Both the position numbers and the translations under genes were made by a program. From positions 1 to 64,000 of the forward strand of contig NZ_JAULBC010000014.1 in the NCBI RefSeq assembly GCF_041060425.1: 64,000 bases of DNA. The letters are read 5' to 3'. Origin of the DNA: Danxiaibacter flavus. GTDB lineage: Bacteria; Bacteroidota; Bacteroidia; Chitinophagales; Chitinophagaceae. Of this stretch, positions 37,207 to 46,650 are shown piece by piece. The notes below the pieces were generated by a model that searched no databases, was not told the origin of the DNA, and was given only the letters and a program-made list of their open reading frames with translations. Each line of letters opens with the position of its first letter. The stretch's first letter is position 1.

Positions 37207-38355
37207 ATTAAAAGCTTGTTCAAGGTCCTTAATAATGTAATCAGCATCTTCCAAACCGCAGTAGAGACGGAGCATTCGCTGATCGGCAGAGCCGTTAAAA
37301 CTTTCGGGTTTAATACCCGCACAACGTGGAATGATCAATGATTCATGACCGCCCCAGCTAACGGCCATCAATATATGTTTTAGTGATTCACAAAACTTTT
37401 CAATGCCTGACACAGTGTAGCATTTGATAACAAAAGTGAGGAGGCCACATCCGCCTTTCATCTGACTCTTCGCAAGGTCGTACTGCGGAAATGCTTCATC
37501 CAACGGGAAGATCACTTTTTCAACCAAAGGATGGCTTTTCAAATAATCCAGCACTTTTTCAGTGGTTGATGTAATCCTGTCGAGGCGCGCTTGCAGTGTT
37601 CTCAAACCTCTTATCAGCAACCATGCGTTAAATGGTTGAATACCGCTGCCAATATTGTTGTATTCACTGTTGAAAATGCGCTTAATAATATCACTTCCGC
37701 CGCAAAGTACGCCGGCAATAACATCGCTATGTCCGCCGATATATTTTGTTGCAGATTGCAGAACAAGATCTATCCCAAGCTCAATTGGCCTTTGATATAA
37801 AGGCGTACAAAAGCTATTATCACAAATGGTAATGATATTGTGTTGTTTTGCCAGTTGGGCGACGGCAGCAAGGTCCTGCAATTCGTAAGTCCAGCTATTG
37901 GGACTTTCCAAATAAAACAACGTTGTATTCTCACGGATGGCTGAAGAAAAATTATTAACGTCAGTGCCGTCTATATAGGTGGTCCGGACATTGAACCTCG
38001 GTAATATTTCATCAAACATTTTCTTCGCCCATGTATAAGGATTGCGAACGCTCACAATATGATCTCCGCTTTTTACATTAGCGAGTACTGAAGCAAAAAT
38101 GGCAGCAGATCCGCTGTTGAACACAAGGCAATCTTCCGCTCCGTCAAGTGCAGCAAGTTTTTTACGAAGTATTTCCACCGTCGGATTCAGGCCACGGCTG
38201 TACAGCCATGTAGAATACTCATCGTCAAAACTGCTCCGCAAAGCCTCCACCGTTTTAAAGGCAAAGTTGCTTGTCTGCATAATCGGCGGCGCAATCGCTC
38301 TAAAGTATTCGTCCCTGTCTTCAGCGTACTCATTTAAAATATAAGATATATCCAT
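37189..38355 (-). CDS. Cys/Met-metabolism PLP enzyme (gamma-synthase/lyase type)
   Basis: 388 residues with the fold-type I Cys/Met_Meta_PP signature: SRGLNPTVEILRKKLAALDG, FNSGSAAIF, the PLP aspartate D179 (ICDNSF) and the Schiff-base lysine K204 (QSATKYIGGHSD). The family includes cystathionine gamma-synthase, beta/gamma-lyase and methionine gamma-lyase; the exact reaction cannot be assigned. The terminal five residues VIENG are encoded inside a repeat array, so the natural C-terminus may have been replaced. Confidence 0.93.
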   Translation of the reverse strand: MDISYILNEYAEDRDEYFRAIAPPIMQTSNFAFKTVEALRSSFDDEYSTWLYSRGLNPTVEILRKKLAALDGAEDCLVFNSGSAAIFASVLANVKSGDHIVSVRNPYTWAKKMFDEILPRFNVRTTYIDGTDVNNFSSAIRENTTLFYLESPNSWTYELQDLAAVAQLAKQHNIITICDNSFCTPLYQRPIELGIDLVLQSATKYIGGHSDVIAGVLCGGSDIIKRIFNSEYNNIGSGIQPFNAWLLIRGLRTLQARLDRITSTTEKVLDYLKSHPLVEKVIFPLDEAFPQYDLAKSQMKGGCGLLTFVIKCYTVSGIEKFCESLKHILMAVSWGGHESLIIPRCAGIKPESFNGSADQRMLRLYCGLEDADYIIKDLEQAFNVIENG

Positions 38356-38387
38356 AAAAAACTATTAATTCTAAAAATCAGTTGATG

Positions 38388-38420
38388 TACGGTGTACGAT
38401 GTGCGATGTACAACGTAGGG
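38388..38420. repeat. GTACGATGTGCGATGTAC short-unit array
   Basis: About four GATGTAC/GTGTACG units lie between the permease stop (about 12 nt away) and the PLP enzyme start. It is related to the arrays at 16036-16075 and 47557-47592. Confidence 0.75.
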
Positions 38421-38427
38421 GTTTACA

Positions 38428-39792
38428 TTATTTCTTTGGCACATCGTAATTATCGTCACCTGTTTTCTGCCTGCTTATTTTCTTATGTGTCAGGAAATAT
38501 ATGCCCATAAAAGAAGCGAGGACAATTAGCCCCACAAGAGCGGTACCGGGCGTTTGCATAGCAATATTTATTCCAACAAACACATAAGCGCAAATAAAAA
38601 CCAGCGGCATCAACGGATATAGTTTCATTGAATAAATACCCGTGCCATTCAAATGCTTTGTCTTTCTTCTTATCGAAAAAATACTTGCCGCTGAGGCCGC
38701 CATCCCAAAACAATCCAGAAAAATGGTAAAGTTCAGTATCTCCTCAAATGTCTTAGCAAGAAATACGATAATAATACATATGGCCGCAAATGTAGAAAGA
38801 GAGATTACCAGTACGTCTTTCTTTTTCGACTTTTGTTGAAAAATTGCAGGCAGCACACCATCTTCACTCATAGCAAACATTACACGCGGGTTACTCATCA
38901 ACAACACATTTACATAAGCCAGTACAGATAAAAACAGCAAGGCCGAAAACGCAGATCCGCCCGATTGACCAAACATTTTTGCTGCAACAATTGAGGCAAT
39001 TTCTTTTTGGCTTTGCAATTGCGTAAAACCAATCACCTTAAAATAAGAAAGATTTACGAGAAGATATAATCCTATAATTATGGCGATTCCCATGAAGATG
39101 CCCCGCGGAATATTTCTGGAAGCGTTTTGCACATCACTACCAAAATTGATCGTTTGCTGATAGCCTCCATATGTGAATGAAACGGCAATAAGGCTTGCCC
39201 CAAATGAGTGGATCCAGGAAGGAAACGAAACATCCGAAACCGCATTACTTTCGGTTACAGGCTGATGGATCTCGGGCATAAACAGTGCAGCTATAAGCAT
39301 TACGATCATACCAATCTTTATGATCATCAGAACATTCTGCGTTTTAGCACTCATTCGCAAACCCAGCAAATTAACACCGTAAAATACCACAACGGCAGAA
39401 GTGGCAATCAGTGCTTTTGTAAGATCTGTTGCGGGTTCATTAAAAATTACCTGGCTTATATAACCGGAGCCGATCAACGCTACAGCGCCAAGAGAAGCTG
39501 CGTTTGAGATGAGTATGATACAGTTTACAGAAAACGCGATAGATGGATGATAAGCATGGGAAAATATGCGGTAATAGCCACCGGTCACCGGGTAGCGGCT
39601 GCCTATTTCAGCGTAAGTCAGTGCACCACATAAAGCGATAAGTCCACCCGCTATCCATGCACTAAAATATATTACCGGGTTAAGGGCATATTGTGCGGAT
39701 GTAGCGGCCGTTCTGAAAATTCCCATCCCGATAACCAGCCCCACCACAACCATGGTCAAATCAAAAAGCGTTAGTTTCTGTTTGGAACTCAT
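38428..39792 (-). CDS. APC-family amino-acid permease
   Basis: 454 residues with twelve predicted membrane helices. The unwound first helix carries the APC signature GLVIGMGIFRTAATS. Further signatures are ALCGALTYAEIGSRYPVTGGYYRIF and, in helix 8-9, SNPRVMFAMSEDGVLP. It resembles the LAT-type group of the superfamily. The substrate is unknown; the neighbouring PLP enzyme suggests sulphur or other amino acids, which is inference. Confidence 0.94.
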   Translation of the reverse strand: MSSKQKLTLFDLTMVVVGLVIGMGIFRTAATSAQYALNPVIYFSAWIAGGLIALCGALTYAEIGSRYPVTGGYYRIFSHAYHPSIAFSVNCIILISNAASLGAVALIGSGYISQVIFNEPATDLTKALIATSAVVVFYGVNLLGLRMSAKTQNVLMIIKIGMIVMLIAALFMPEIHQPVTESNAVSDVSFPSWIHSFGASLIAVSFTYGGYQQTINFGSDVQNASRNIPRGIFMGIAIIIGLYLLVNLSYFKVIGFTQLQSQKEIASIVAAKMFGQSGGSAFSALLFLSVLAYVNVLLMSNPRVMFAMSEDGVLPAIFQQKSKKKDVLVISLSTFAAICIIIVFLAKTFEEILNFTIFLDCFGMAASAASIFSIRRKTKHLNGTGIYSMKLYPLMPLVFICAYVFVGINIAMQTPGTALVGLIVLASFMGIYFLTHKKISRQKTGDDNYDVPKK

Positions 39793-39814
39793 AAATAAAA
39801 AATAGCCTTAAATG

Positions 39815-40080
39815 TAGCGAAAATGTGCAAATGTGCGAATGGGCGAATGTGCGAATGGGCAAATAGGCAGATGCGTAGATGCGCGAATGGGCAGATGTGA
39901 AGATGGATGAATGGGAGCATGGGTCCATGCGCGAACTAGGAAAGCATAGATGTTTGAATAAGTGAATATTAAATAGCCGCGGGCAAAAGTCCACGCCTGC
40001 GCCTATACGAGGTTTATGGATATTTACTCTGTTCATTCACACATTTACTCGTCCGCACATCTACTAATTCGCACATTTCC
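39815..40080. repeat. Octamer arrays (family A) in inverted arrangement
   Basis: The left array (39815-39925) reads AATGTGCAAATGTGCGAATG and drifts to GATGGATGAATGGG. The right array (40032-40080) reads CGCACATCTACTAATTCGC, the opposite orientation. About 105 bp lie between. The whole sits between the permease and btuB promoters, and no gene is seen in it. Confidence 0.85.
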
Positions 40081-40082
40081 CT

Positions 40083-40090
40083 TACTTTTG
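40083..40090 (+). promoter_or_regulatory. Bacteroidota -7 box of the btuB operon
   Basis: TACTTTTG matches TAnnTTTG exactly and lies just before the riboswitch, consistent with transcription starting at its 5' end. Confidence 0.7.
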
Positions 40091-40094
40091 CCGC

Positions 40095-40272
40095 GGATTT
40101 GGTTGGCGCACGCGCCATTAAAAGGGAAGTCCGGTGTAAATCCGGCGCTATCCCCGTAGCTGTAAGCTTAACGAGCAGGATGCAAGGCATCCTTACTCAA
40201 TATCTGGATCTTCATACCACTGTATTTTAACGGGAAGGTGTTCAGATGTAAGCGAGCCAGAAGACCTGCCTG
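40095..40272 (+). ncRNA. Cobalamin riboswitch of the btuB-cob operon
   Basis: This is a textbook class I arrangement: AAAAGGGAAGTCCGGTG, TAAATCCGGCGCTATCCCCG, GTAGCTGTAAGC, a peripheral stem (GGATGCAAGGCATCC), AACGGGAAGG and the closing GCGAGCCAGAAGACCTGCC. A downstream CTTTCG/CGAAAG stem (about 40293-40328) may be the expression platform. The btuB start is about 150 nt after the aptamer. Confidence 0.97.
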
Positions 40273-40421
40273 ATTCAAACAAGATCACTGAGCTTTCGGG
40301 AGAAAAGCCGGAGATGCAGCTACGAAAGTTTTAATAATAACTCGTTGCTGCTTTTCTACTCTTTCATTATTCGAAAGTTCATTCTTCATTAAGCATTTCA
40401 GAACAAAATACAAACAGAAGA

Positions 40422-42359
40422 ATGAGCATGAAAAAAATTGCACTTTCAGTTACAGCACTCATGACAACACTAACGTTATGGGCACAAAAGGACTCTGCCA
40501 CTAACGCCCTTGACGAAGTTGTTGTAACCGCAACCAAAAGTCCTAAAAAATTAAGCGAGACAGGCAAAGTACTCACTGTTATTTCTCACGAACAACTTGA
40601 ACGCAGTGCAGGAAAGGATATTGCACAAGTACTGAATGAGCAAACAGGCATCGTTGTAAATGGCGCTACAAGCAATCCGGGCAAAGACAAAAGCATCTAC
40701 ATGCGTGGCGCTAAGAGTGATTATACATTGATATTAATAGATGGCATCCCGCTATACGATCCGTCAGGCCTCAGCAGCAATTTTGACATCCGCACAATAC
40801 CCATTGAAAATATTGAACGTGTGGAAATATTGAAAGGCAGTCAATCTACTTTATATGGGGCAGATGCCATTGCAGGCGTTATCAATATTATCACCAAAAG
40901 AAAAGGCAATAAAGAAGTGGGCGCTTTTGCGACCGCGAGCTACGGTAGCTTTAATACATTCAAAGGCAACGCAGGGGTTAATGGAAGCACGAAAACGCTT
41001 GACTACAATGTCGCCTACACTTACTACGATACAAAAGGCATTAGCGAAGCCAAAGACCCAAACGGCACCGGAACATTTGACAAGGATGGTTATAAACAGC
41101 ATGGTGTATTGGCCAATCTTGGTTTTAAAGTAAATGATCATTGGAAAATAACTCCGTTCCTGCGCTACAACACCTACAATGGTAAACTGGATGCGGGGGC
41201 TTACACAGATGACCGGGACTATACCTACAAAAGCAAAAGTCTGCAAACGGGTGTGCGCAGTGAATTAACCTTCGGCAAAAGCAGGTTTACACTAAACTAT
41301 AGTTACAATACTATCAAAAGAGACTACCTCAACGATTCAGGTTATGTGCCACCATATAGCGACCAATACTATTCCGGTGGCTATAAAGGAACAGACCAGT
41401 TTGCGGAAATTGTTTACTCTACTGAGCTGGCTAAAGGTTTACAACTGGTTTCGGGAGTTGATTACAGAACATCGAATACATCTCAATCCAATACGTACAT
41501 TGGAAGCTGGGGGCAGGACGTTAGCAAAATAAGTAAGGACAGCGCCATGCAACACCAGTTTAATGCATACGCATCTCTTCTGTACACCGGTAAGGTATTT
41601 CACGCCGAGGCTGGCGCCAGGTATAATAACAATTCTATTTACGGCACCAAGTGGACTTACAACTTTAATCCTTTCGTTTTCCTGAACAAAGAAGTGAAAA
41701 TTTTTGCCAACATATCCAGCGCGTTTAAAACACCTACACTGTACCAATTATACGCACCAATGTATGGCAACAGCTCTTTAAAGGCTGAATCTGCGGTTAC
41801 CTACGAAGGTGGAGTGCAGTATTTTCAACCTGAACAAAAGTTCAACATCAGGGGTGTTATTTATAAGCGTGACGTAAATAATGTAATTGCATTCACAAAC
41901 AGATATGTAAACCAGGATGAACAGCATAACTGGGGTGTAGAAATTGAACCAACCATCAACTTCACAGAAAATCTACAGTTAGTATTACAGTATGCACACA
42001 CGAAAGGTAAATTAAATACACAACTGAACGGCAAGGATTCCAGTTCATCTACATTATTGCGTGTACCAGAAGATACTTACAGCATGGCATTGAATTACCG
42101 CGCGTCTAAAAAACTGTTTTTAAGCATGAATATACAAACCTTTGGCGCAAGAAAGGATTTGGATTTTAGCACTTATCCATCTACATTGGTTAACTTGGAG
42201 GCCTACACTTTGTGGAGTGCATATGGTGAATATAAATTCAACAAACACGTTAAGGTTTTTGCTGATTTTAAAAACATTACCAATACGGATTATGTTGAAG
42301 TATTGGGATATAGCACTCAACCGGCAAGTGTACAGGCTGGATTAACTGTAACTTTTTAA
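40422..42359 (+). CDS. btuB: TonB-dependent cobalamin receptor
   Basis: 645 residues (start at 40422; ATG 40428 is equally plausible). After the signal peptide, a TonB box-like segment LDEVVVTATKSPKK precedes the plug domain (QVLNEQTGIVVNG, MRGAKSDYTLILIDGIPL, ILKGSQSTLYGADAIAGVINI). A 22-strand barrel ending in AGLTVTF follows. Receptors of this length behind a cobalamin riboswitch and before cob genes are BtuB-type. It brings B12 or cobinamide across the outer membrane with TonB energy. The next gene starts 19 bp later. Confidence 0.95.
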   Translation: MSMKKIALSVTALMTTLTLWAQKDSATNALDEVVVTATKSPKKLSETGKVLTVISHEQLERSAGKDIAQVLNEQTGIVVNGATSNPGKDKSIYMRGAKSDYTLILIDGIPLYDPSGLSSNFDIRTIPIENIERVEILKGSQSTLYGADAIAGVINIITKRKGNKEVGAFATASYGSFNTFKGNAGVNGSTKTLDYNVAYTYYDTKGISEAKDPNGTGTFDKDGYKQHGVLANLGFKVNDHWKITPFLRYNTYNGKLDAGAYTDDRDYTYKSKSLQTGVRSELTFGKSRFTLNYSYNTIKRDYLNDSGYVPPYSDQYYSGGYKGTDQFAEIVYSTELAKGLQLVSGVDYRTSNTSQSNTYIGSWGQDVSKISKDSAMQHQFNAYASLLYTGKVFHAEAGARYNNNSIYGTKWTYNFNPFVFLNKEVKIFANISSAFKTPTLYQLYAPMYGNSSLKAESAVTYEGGVQYFQPEQKFNIRGVIYKRDVNNVIAFTNRYVNQDEQHNWGVEIEPTINFTENLQLVLQYAHTKGKLNTQLNGKDSSSSTLLRVPEDTYSMALNYRASKKLFLSMNIQTFGARKDLDFSTYPSTLVNLEAYTLWSAYGEYKFNKHVKVFADFKNITNTDYVEVLGYSTQPASVQAGLTVTF

Positions 42360-42378
42360 ATTCCTAAATAGTCATTAT

Positions 42379-42957
42379 ATGTCAATTCCAAAATTCAATC
42401 CCCGCACAACGTTACTATTACTGATCATTTGTTTTGTGGCTGTATTACGTTTATCCACAAACATGACAAAGGAGTTAAGCCCACTGGTTATGTATTCACC
42501 ACTTGGCGCAATGGCCCTGTTTGGTGGCGCCTATTTTAAGGGCAACATAAAGCCATTTGCGTTTCCTTTATTAGCATTATTTATTAGTGACCTTGTTTTA
42601 TCATTTACTGTATTTTCCGAATTCAGAACAGGTTTGTTGTATGGTGGCTGGTACTGGGTGTACGGATCTTTTGCATTAATGACTATCGCTGGCAAACTTC
42701 TCATCAAAGACGTAAACATCCAGAGTATCTTAACAGCAACACTGGTAACCGTGTTAATTCACTGGCTGGTCTCTGATTTGGGCGCGGCGCTATCTCAAAA
42801 CGGCTTTGCAAACATCATGACAACCTATCAACTACGTCTTGTCACTGCAATTCCTTACGAATTAAGATTTCTCTCTTCCACCATTATTTATAGTGGAATT
42901 ATGTTTGGCAGTTTTGAATTATTAAAGAATAGAGTTACTGCACCCGAAGCAAGATAA
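42379..42957 (+). CDS. DUF6580-like membrane protein, candidate corrinoid uptake component
   Basis: 192 residues with five or six membrane helices. Family-like motifs are SPLGAMALFGGAYFKG, LLYGGWYWVYGSFALM and HWLVSDLGA. The size and helix layout resemble ECF-transporter S components. It is the second gene of the B12-riboswitch operon, directly after btuB. A role in moving corrinoids across the inner membrane is inference from position. The stop codon is followed directly by the octamer array. Confidence 0.8.
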   Translation: MSIPKFNPRTTLLLLIICFVAVLRLSTNMTKELSPLVMYSPLGAMALFGGAYFKGNIKPFAFPLLALFISDLVLSFTVFSEFRTGLLYGGWYWVYGSFALMTIAGKLLIKDVNIQSILTATLVTVLIHWLVSDLGAALSQNGFANIMTTYQLRLVTAIPYELRFLSSTIIYSGIMFGSFELLKNRVTAPEAR

Positions 42958-43068
42958 ATGTGCGAATGAGTGAATGTGCGGATGTGCAAATGTGCGGATG
43001 TGCAAATGTGTGAATGAGTAAATATGCAAATGAATTCCTGCGAAGTTGTTTATTGCTTCGCAGGAATT
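42958..43068. repeat. Octamer array (A) followed by a perfect 13-bp hairpin
   Basis: AATGTGCGAATGAGTGAATG-type units run from the base after the stop codon to about 43032. Then AATTCCTGCGAAG (43033-43045) pairs exactly with 43056-43068 around a 10-nt loop. It lies inside the cob operon and could attenuate downstream genes. Confidence 0.9.
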
Positions 43069-43117
43069 ATTTAGATCTTTAGATGCAGAAATCCAATCTT
43101 TTTAGAAACATTACCAG

Positions 43118-43198
43118 TTTTAAGCTTTAGGCTTTGAGCTTTGGCTTAAGCTTTGGGCTTTGGGCTTTGAGCTTTGAGCTTTAAGCTTTAAGCTTTTC
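43118..43198 (-). repeat. Heptamer array CTTTRRG (family B)
   Basis: About eleven units such as CTTTAAG, CTTTAGG, CTTTGAG and CTTTGGG end about 25 nt before the BtuF-like start. The same unit is found at 10983-11450 and 59058-59096. Confidence 0.9.
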
Positions 43199-43222
43199 CT
43201 CAACGTAAAACTTATCACTCCC

Positions 43223-44164
43223 ATGGTTGCCTGTTCCTTTCTCCCCGCGGTTACACAAATGATCTATGATATGGGCCTGCAGCACTTGCTGCACGGTGTA
43301 ACATTTGAATGTCCATCAAAGGCATTAAAAGAAAAACACAGGGTTGTCAGATATTTACTTGAAGGCAACAACTATTCAAGTATTGAGATAGATCGCATTT
43401 TTTCCGCAAGCAAGTCGCAGGGAAAAAGCCTTTATTTTGTAGATGAGGATTTGCTCAAACAAATTCAGCCGGATATAATTTTCACACAGGATGTTTGTGA
43501 AGTATGTCAGATTGATACTGCCTGCACGGCAGCTGCAGTTGCAAAACTTGAGAAGCAACCGGCAATAATTCCAATAACGCCACAGACACTGGATGATGTA
43601 TATCAAAGCGCCATTACCATTGCATCGGCATTGGGCCAGGAAGAAGCTGCATACACTTACCTTACAAAACTTCAGAAAAGAACTGACAATATTCTTGATA
43701 CTTTGCGTCAGCATAAAATGCCTTTAAAACGTGTGATGCTGATAGAATGGATTGAACCTGTTTACAATTGCGGACACTGGATTCCTTACCAGATTGCCCA
43801 GGCCGGTGGTATAGATATGCTTAGCAACCCTGCAGGAGACTCTATCGTAACACAGTGGGATAAAATTGTAAAGTACGATCCTGAAGTTTTAATAATTGCC
43901 CCATGCGGATTTACCGTTGAACGTACGTTGGAGGAAATGCATTTGCTTACTGACAGGAAAGAATGGCAACATTTGCAAGCTGTAAAAAACAACCTGGTAT
44001 ACATTGCCGATTTCGATTTGTTTACCCAACCAAGCGCATCTACGCTTGTGGATGGAATCGAAGTACTCTCCAGTATGTTTCACCCAAAGCTGTTTCAAGC
44101 TCCGGAATCATTGGAGCATAAATTTGTGCAACTCAATAAACAGCATGCCCACGCGGACGTATGA
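43223..44164 (+). CDS. BtuF-like cobalamin-binding protein without visible signal peptide
   Basis: 313 residues. The opening ACSFLPAVTQMIYDMGLQHLLHGVTFEC matches the start of the mature BtuF fold (positions 3-30). QPDIIFTQDVCEVC and the closing LVYIADFDLFTQPSAST match its second lobe. No lipoprotein or Sec signal precedes it, and upstream codons run into a repeat array without another ATG. It may act in the cytoplasm or have lost its leader. No btuC or btuD is near. It is the third gene of the B12 operon. Confidence 0.85.
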   Translation: MVACSFLPAVTQMIYDMGLQHLLHGVTFECPSKALKEKHRVVRYLLEGNNYSSIEIDRIFSASKSQGKSLYFVDEDLLKQIQPDIIFTQDVCEVCQIDTACTAAAVAKLEKQPAIIPITPQTLDDVYQSAITIASALGQEEAAYTYLTKLQKRTDNILDTLRQHKMPLKRVMLIEWIEPVYNCGHWIPYQIAQAGGIDMLSNPAGDSIVTQWDKIVKYDPEVLIIAPCGFTVERTLEEMHLLTDRKEWQHLQAVKNNLVYIADFDLFTQPSASTLVDGIEVLSSMFHPKLFQAPESLEHKFVQLNKQHAHADV

Positions 44165-44273
44165 ACATAAAGGCTTCCACGTTAACATTTCGCATACAAA
44201 GCGTCAACACACGCGATAAAAAACTACACAAACGTTTAAGTGTTTGTTACAGCACCCAGAAAAAAAATACACT

Positions 44274-44780
44274 ATGATCTGTTTTATTACCGGCGGTGCC
44301 CGCAGCGGAAAAAGTAGATACGCACAAAATGAAGCACTGGCTTTGTCTGACAGCCCAATTTATATTGCCACATCCAATGTAACCGATGACGAATTCAAAC
44401 AAAGGGTAGCCAGGCATAAGGAAGATCGCGATGAAAGATGGACCACATTTGAAGAGCCATTGTATGTGAGCAGGCTGCCCATAAGTGAACGCATTGCGGT
44501 GGTAGACTGTGTCACATTATGGCTCACCAATTTCTTCTTTCTGTACAAGCAGGATGTTCAAGCAAGTCTCGAGGCACTGAAGAAAGAAATAGATGAACTG
44601 GCTAAGCATCCGGGCACATTTCTAATTGTAAGCAATGAACTTGGCATGGGTTTACACGCGGATACAGAGACCGGCAGAAAGTTTGTCGATTTACAAGGCT
44701 GGGCCAATCAATATATTGCAGCCAAAGCAAGCAAGGTTGTTTTCATGGTTTCCGGCATTCCGGTTTCCATCAAGGGCTGA
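44274..44780 (+). CDS. cobU: Adenosylcobinamide kinase / guanylyltransferase
   Basis: 168 residues from ATG 44274, chosen because it puts the P-loop GGARSGKS at residues 7-14, as in known CobU. H48 in RVARHKEDRDERW is the expected guanylated histidine. VVDCVTLWLTN is the Walker B region. The enzyme phosphorylates adenosylcobinamide and adds GMP to form adenosylcobinamide-GDP, the substrate of CobS encoded two genes later. Confidence 0.95.
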   Translation: MICFITGGARSGKSRYAQNEALALSDSPIYIATSNVTDDEFKQRVARHKEDRDERWTTFEEPLYVSRLPISERIAVVDCVTLWLTNFFFLYKQDVQASLEALKKEIDELAKHPGTFLIVSNELGMGLHADTETGRKFVDLQGWANQYIAAKASKVVFMVSGIPVSIKG

Positions 44781-44830
44781 ACAGATAAATGCCAATACAC
44801 TTCTGCAATCTGATCTAAATAACAAGAGAA

Positions 44831-45856
44831 ATGATCAATATTAAACAGGCACTACAACACATAATCGATCATAAAACGAAACCGCCTGGTTCACTCGGGC
44901 AGTTAGAAGACATCGCGCTACAAGTTGGATTAATTCAAAACACGGTATCACCGGTTATCAAAAACCCATCTATTATAGTGTTTGCAGGAGACCACGGTAT
45001 TGCTGCCACGGGTCTCGTCAATCCATATCCACAAGCTGTAACGGCGCAAATGGTATTGAATTTTGTAGCAGGCGGTGCTGCCATCAATGTATTTTGCAAA
45101 CAGCACGGCTTACATCTTTCTGTTGTTGATGCAGGCGTGAACTTTGACTTCGAGCCACGACTCCCCATTATACACGGCAAAATTGCGAAAGGAACTGCCA
45201 ATTACTTAGAGCAACCAGCCATGACTATTGCTCAATGTGAAGAGGCCATCAGCATAGGCAAACTGATTGTCGCAAGAATGCTTAACAATGATTGCAATTG
45301 TATTGGATTTGGAGAGATGGGCATCGGCAACACTTCCTCGGCGGCGTTGCTCATGAGTGCTGTGATGGGCAAACCGATCGGGTTTTGTGCAGGCAGAGGT
45401 ACCGGCGTAAATGACGAACAACTGCAAACAAAAATTGAAACGCTGAAAAAAGTGTTCGACCTACGTCAGTTGCAAACACTTGCAAATGCTCCCATACAAT
45501 TACTGGCAACTGTTGGCGGATTTGAAATAGCTATGATGGTGGGCGCGTTTGTAGCCGCAGCCGAAAACAATATGATCATAGTAGTGGATGGTTTTATTAC
45601 CACAGCGGCGTTATTAATTGCTCAACAGTTATCTCCAGGTATTCTGCAGTATTGCATTTTTGCGCACCAAAGCAATGAACAGGCACACGCAGCCATGCTG
45701 GAACATATGGAGGCCAAACCGCTGCTACAACTGGGCATGCGACTGGGAGAAGGCACAGGCGCTGCTCTCGCAATGCCGCTTATACAGTCTGCTGTTAATT
45801 TTTTAAATCAAATGGCCAGCTTTGAAAGCGCGTCTGTAAGTAATAAGGAAGAATAA
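44831..45856 (+). CDS. cobT: Nicotinate-nucleotide:dimethylbenzimidazole phosphoribosyltransferase
   Basis: 341 residues. Signatures include TKPPGSLGQLEDIALQVG, VFAGDHGIAATG, GEMGIGNTSSAALL and the C-terminal LGEGTGAALAMPL with the catalytic glutamate. It makes alpha-ribazole phosphate, activating the lower ligand for CobS. Its stop is 2 bp before cobS. Confidence 0.97.
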   Translation: MINIKQALQHIIDHKTKPPGSLGQLEDIALQVGLIQNTVSPVIKNPSIIVFAGDHGIAATGLVNPYPQAVTAQMVLNFVAGGAAINVFCKQHGLHLSVVDAGVNFDFEPRLPIIHGKIAKGTANYLEQPAMTIAQCEEAISIGKLIVARMLNNDCNCIGFGEMGIGNTSSAALLMSAVMGKPIGFCAGRGTGVNDEQLQTKIETLKKVFDLRQLQTLANAPIQLLATVGGFEIAMMVGAFVAAAENNMIIVVDGFITTAALLIAQQLSPGILQYCIFAHQSNEQAHAAMLEHMEAKPLLQLGMRLGEGTGAALAMPLIQSAVNFLNQMASFESASVSNKEE

Positions 45857-45858
45857 CC

Positions 45859-46650
45859 ATGCCGATACTGCAAAGACTCAAAAGTGAACGTGATATTTTC
45901 TTCACAGCACTGATGTTTTTTACACGCATACCTGTACCACGTAATATTGGCCACGGGCAAAACATGCTGCAAAAATCGTCGCGTTACTTTCCATGGATCG
46001 GCCTACTTGTTGGTGGCATTAATGCGCTGGCATTTTATCTTTTTCAGTTCTTTTTTCCTTTACAGCTTTCCCTTCTGTTTACAATGATCGTAAGCATTCT
46101 CACTACAGGAGCTTTTCATGAAGATGGTTTTGCTGATGTTTGTGATGCGTTTGGTGGAGGCTGGACAAAAGAAAAAATATTAACGATCATGAAAGATAGC
46201 CGTCTTGGCACATACGGCGTTATCGGATTGATTGCAATACTCAGCAGTAAATTTATTTTGCTGGAGACACTGGCGTCGCATCAATCATTGACCGTATTTC
46301 TTTTGATCATCGTCGCCGCACATAGCAGCAGCAGGTTGGCGGCTGTTACGCTGTTACAGCAATATAGTTATGTAACCGATACCGATCAAAGCAAATCCAA
46401 ACCGGTTGCTGACAGAAAACTTAATACGTTAGAGTTGTGCATTGCATTTGCTGGCGGGCTGCTCCCTTTTTGCTTTCTTCCTCCGGTTTACCTCTTGCCG
46501 TTGGTATTGGTTATTATTGCAAGACTATACTTAGGTAACTATTTTTACAAATGGATTGGGGGACAAACCGGCGATTGCGCCGGCGCTACCCAACAAGTTT
46601 GTGAAATTGCTTTTTATACCGGCATTATTGTACTATGGAAATTTATTTAA
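45859..46650 (+). CDS. cobS: Adenosylcobinamide-GDP ribazoletransferase
   Basis: 263 residues with about six membrane helices. The conserved cytoplasmic motif HEDGFADVCDAFGGGWTKEK, followed by ILTIMKDSRLGTYG, identifies CobS. It joins adenosylcobinamide-GDP with alpha-ribazole phosphate at the inner membrane, the last assembly step before dephosphorylation. Its end overlaps cobC by 16 bp. Confidence 0.97.
   Translation: MPILQRLKSERDIFFTALMFFTRIPVPRNIGHGQNMLQKSSRYFPWIGLLVGGINALAFYLFQFFFPLQLSLLFTMIVSILTTGAFHEDGFADVCDAFGGGWTKEKILTIMKDSRLGTYGVIGLIAILSSKFILLETLASHQSLTVFLLIIVAAHSSSRLAAVTLLQQYSYVTDTDQSKSKPVADRKLNTLELCIAFAGGLLPFCFLPPVYLLPLVLVIIARLYLGNYFYKWIGGQTGDCAGATQQVCEIAFYTGIIVLWKFI

Noticed and set aside
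39793..40080. 91-residue minus-strand frame near 39761-40036
   Set aside because: It overlaps the permease start and is composed of octamer repeats translated as low-complexity His/Ser/Phe text.
44244..44273. Upstream TTG start for cobU
   Set aside because: The ATG at 44274 places the P-loop at the position usual for CobU; the extra ten residues have no support.
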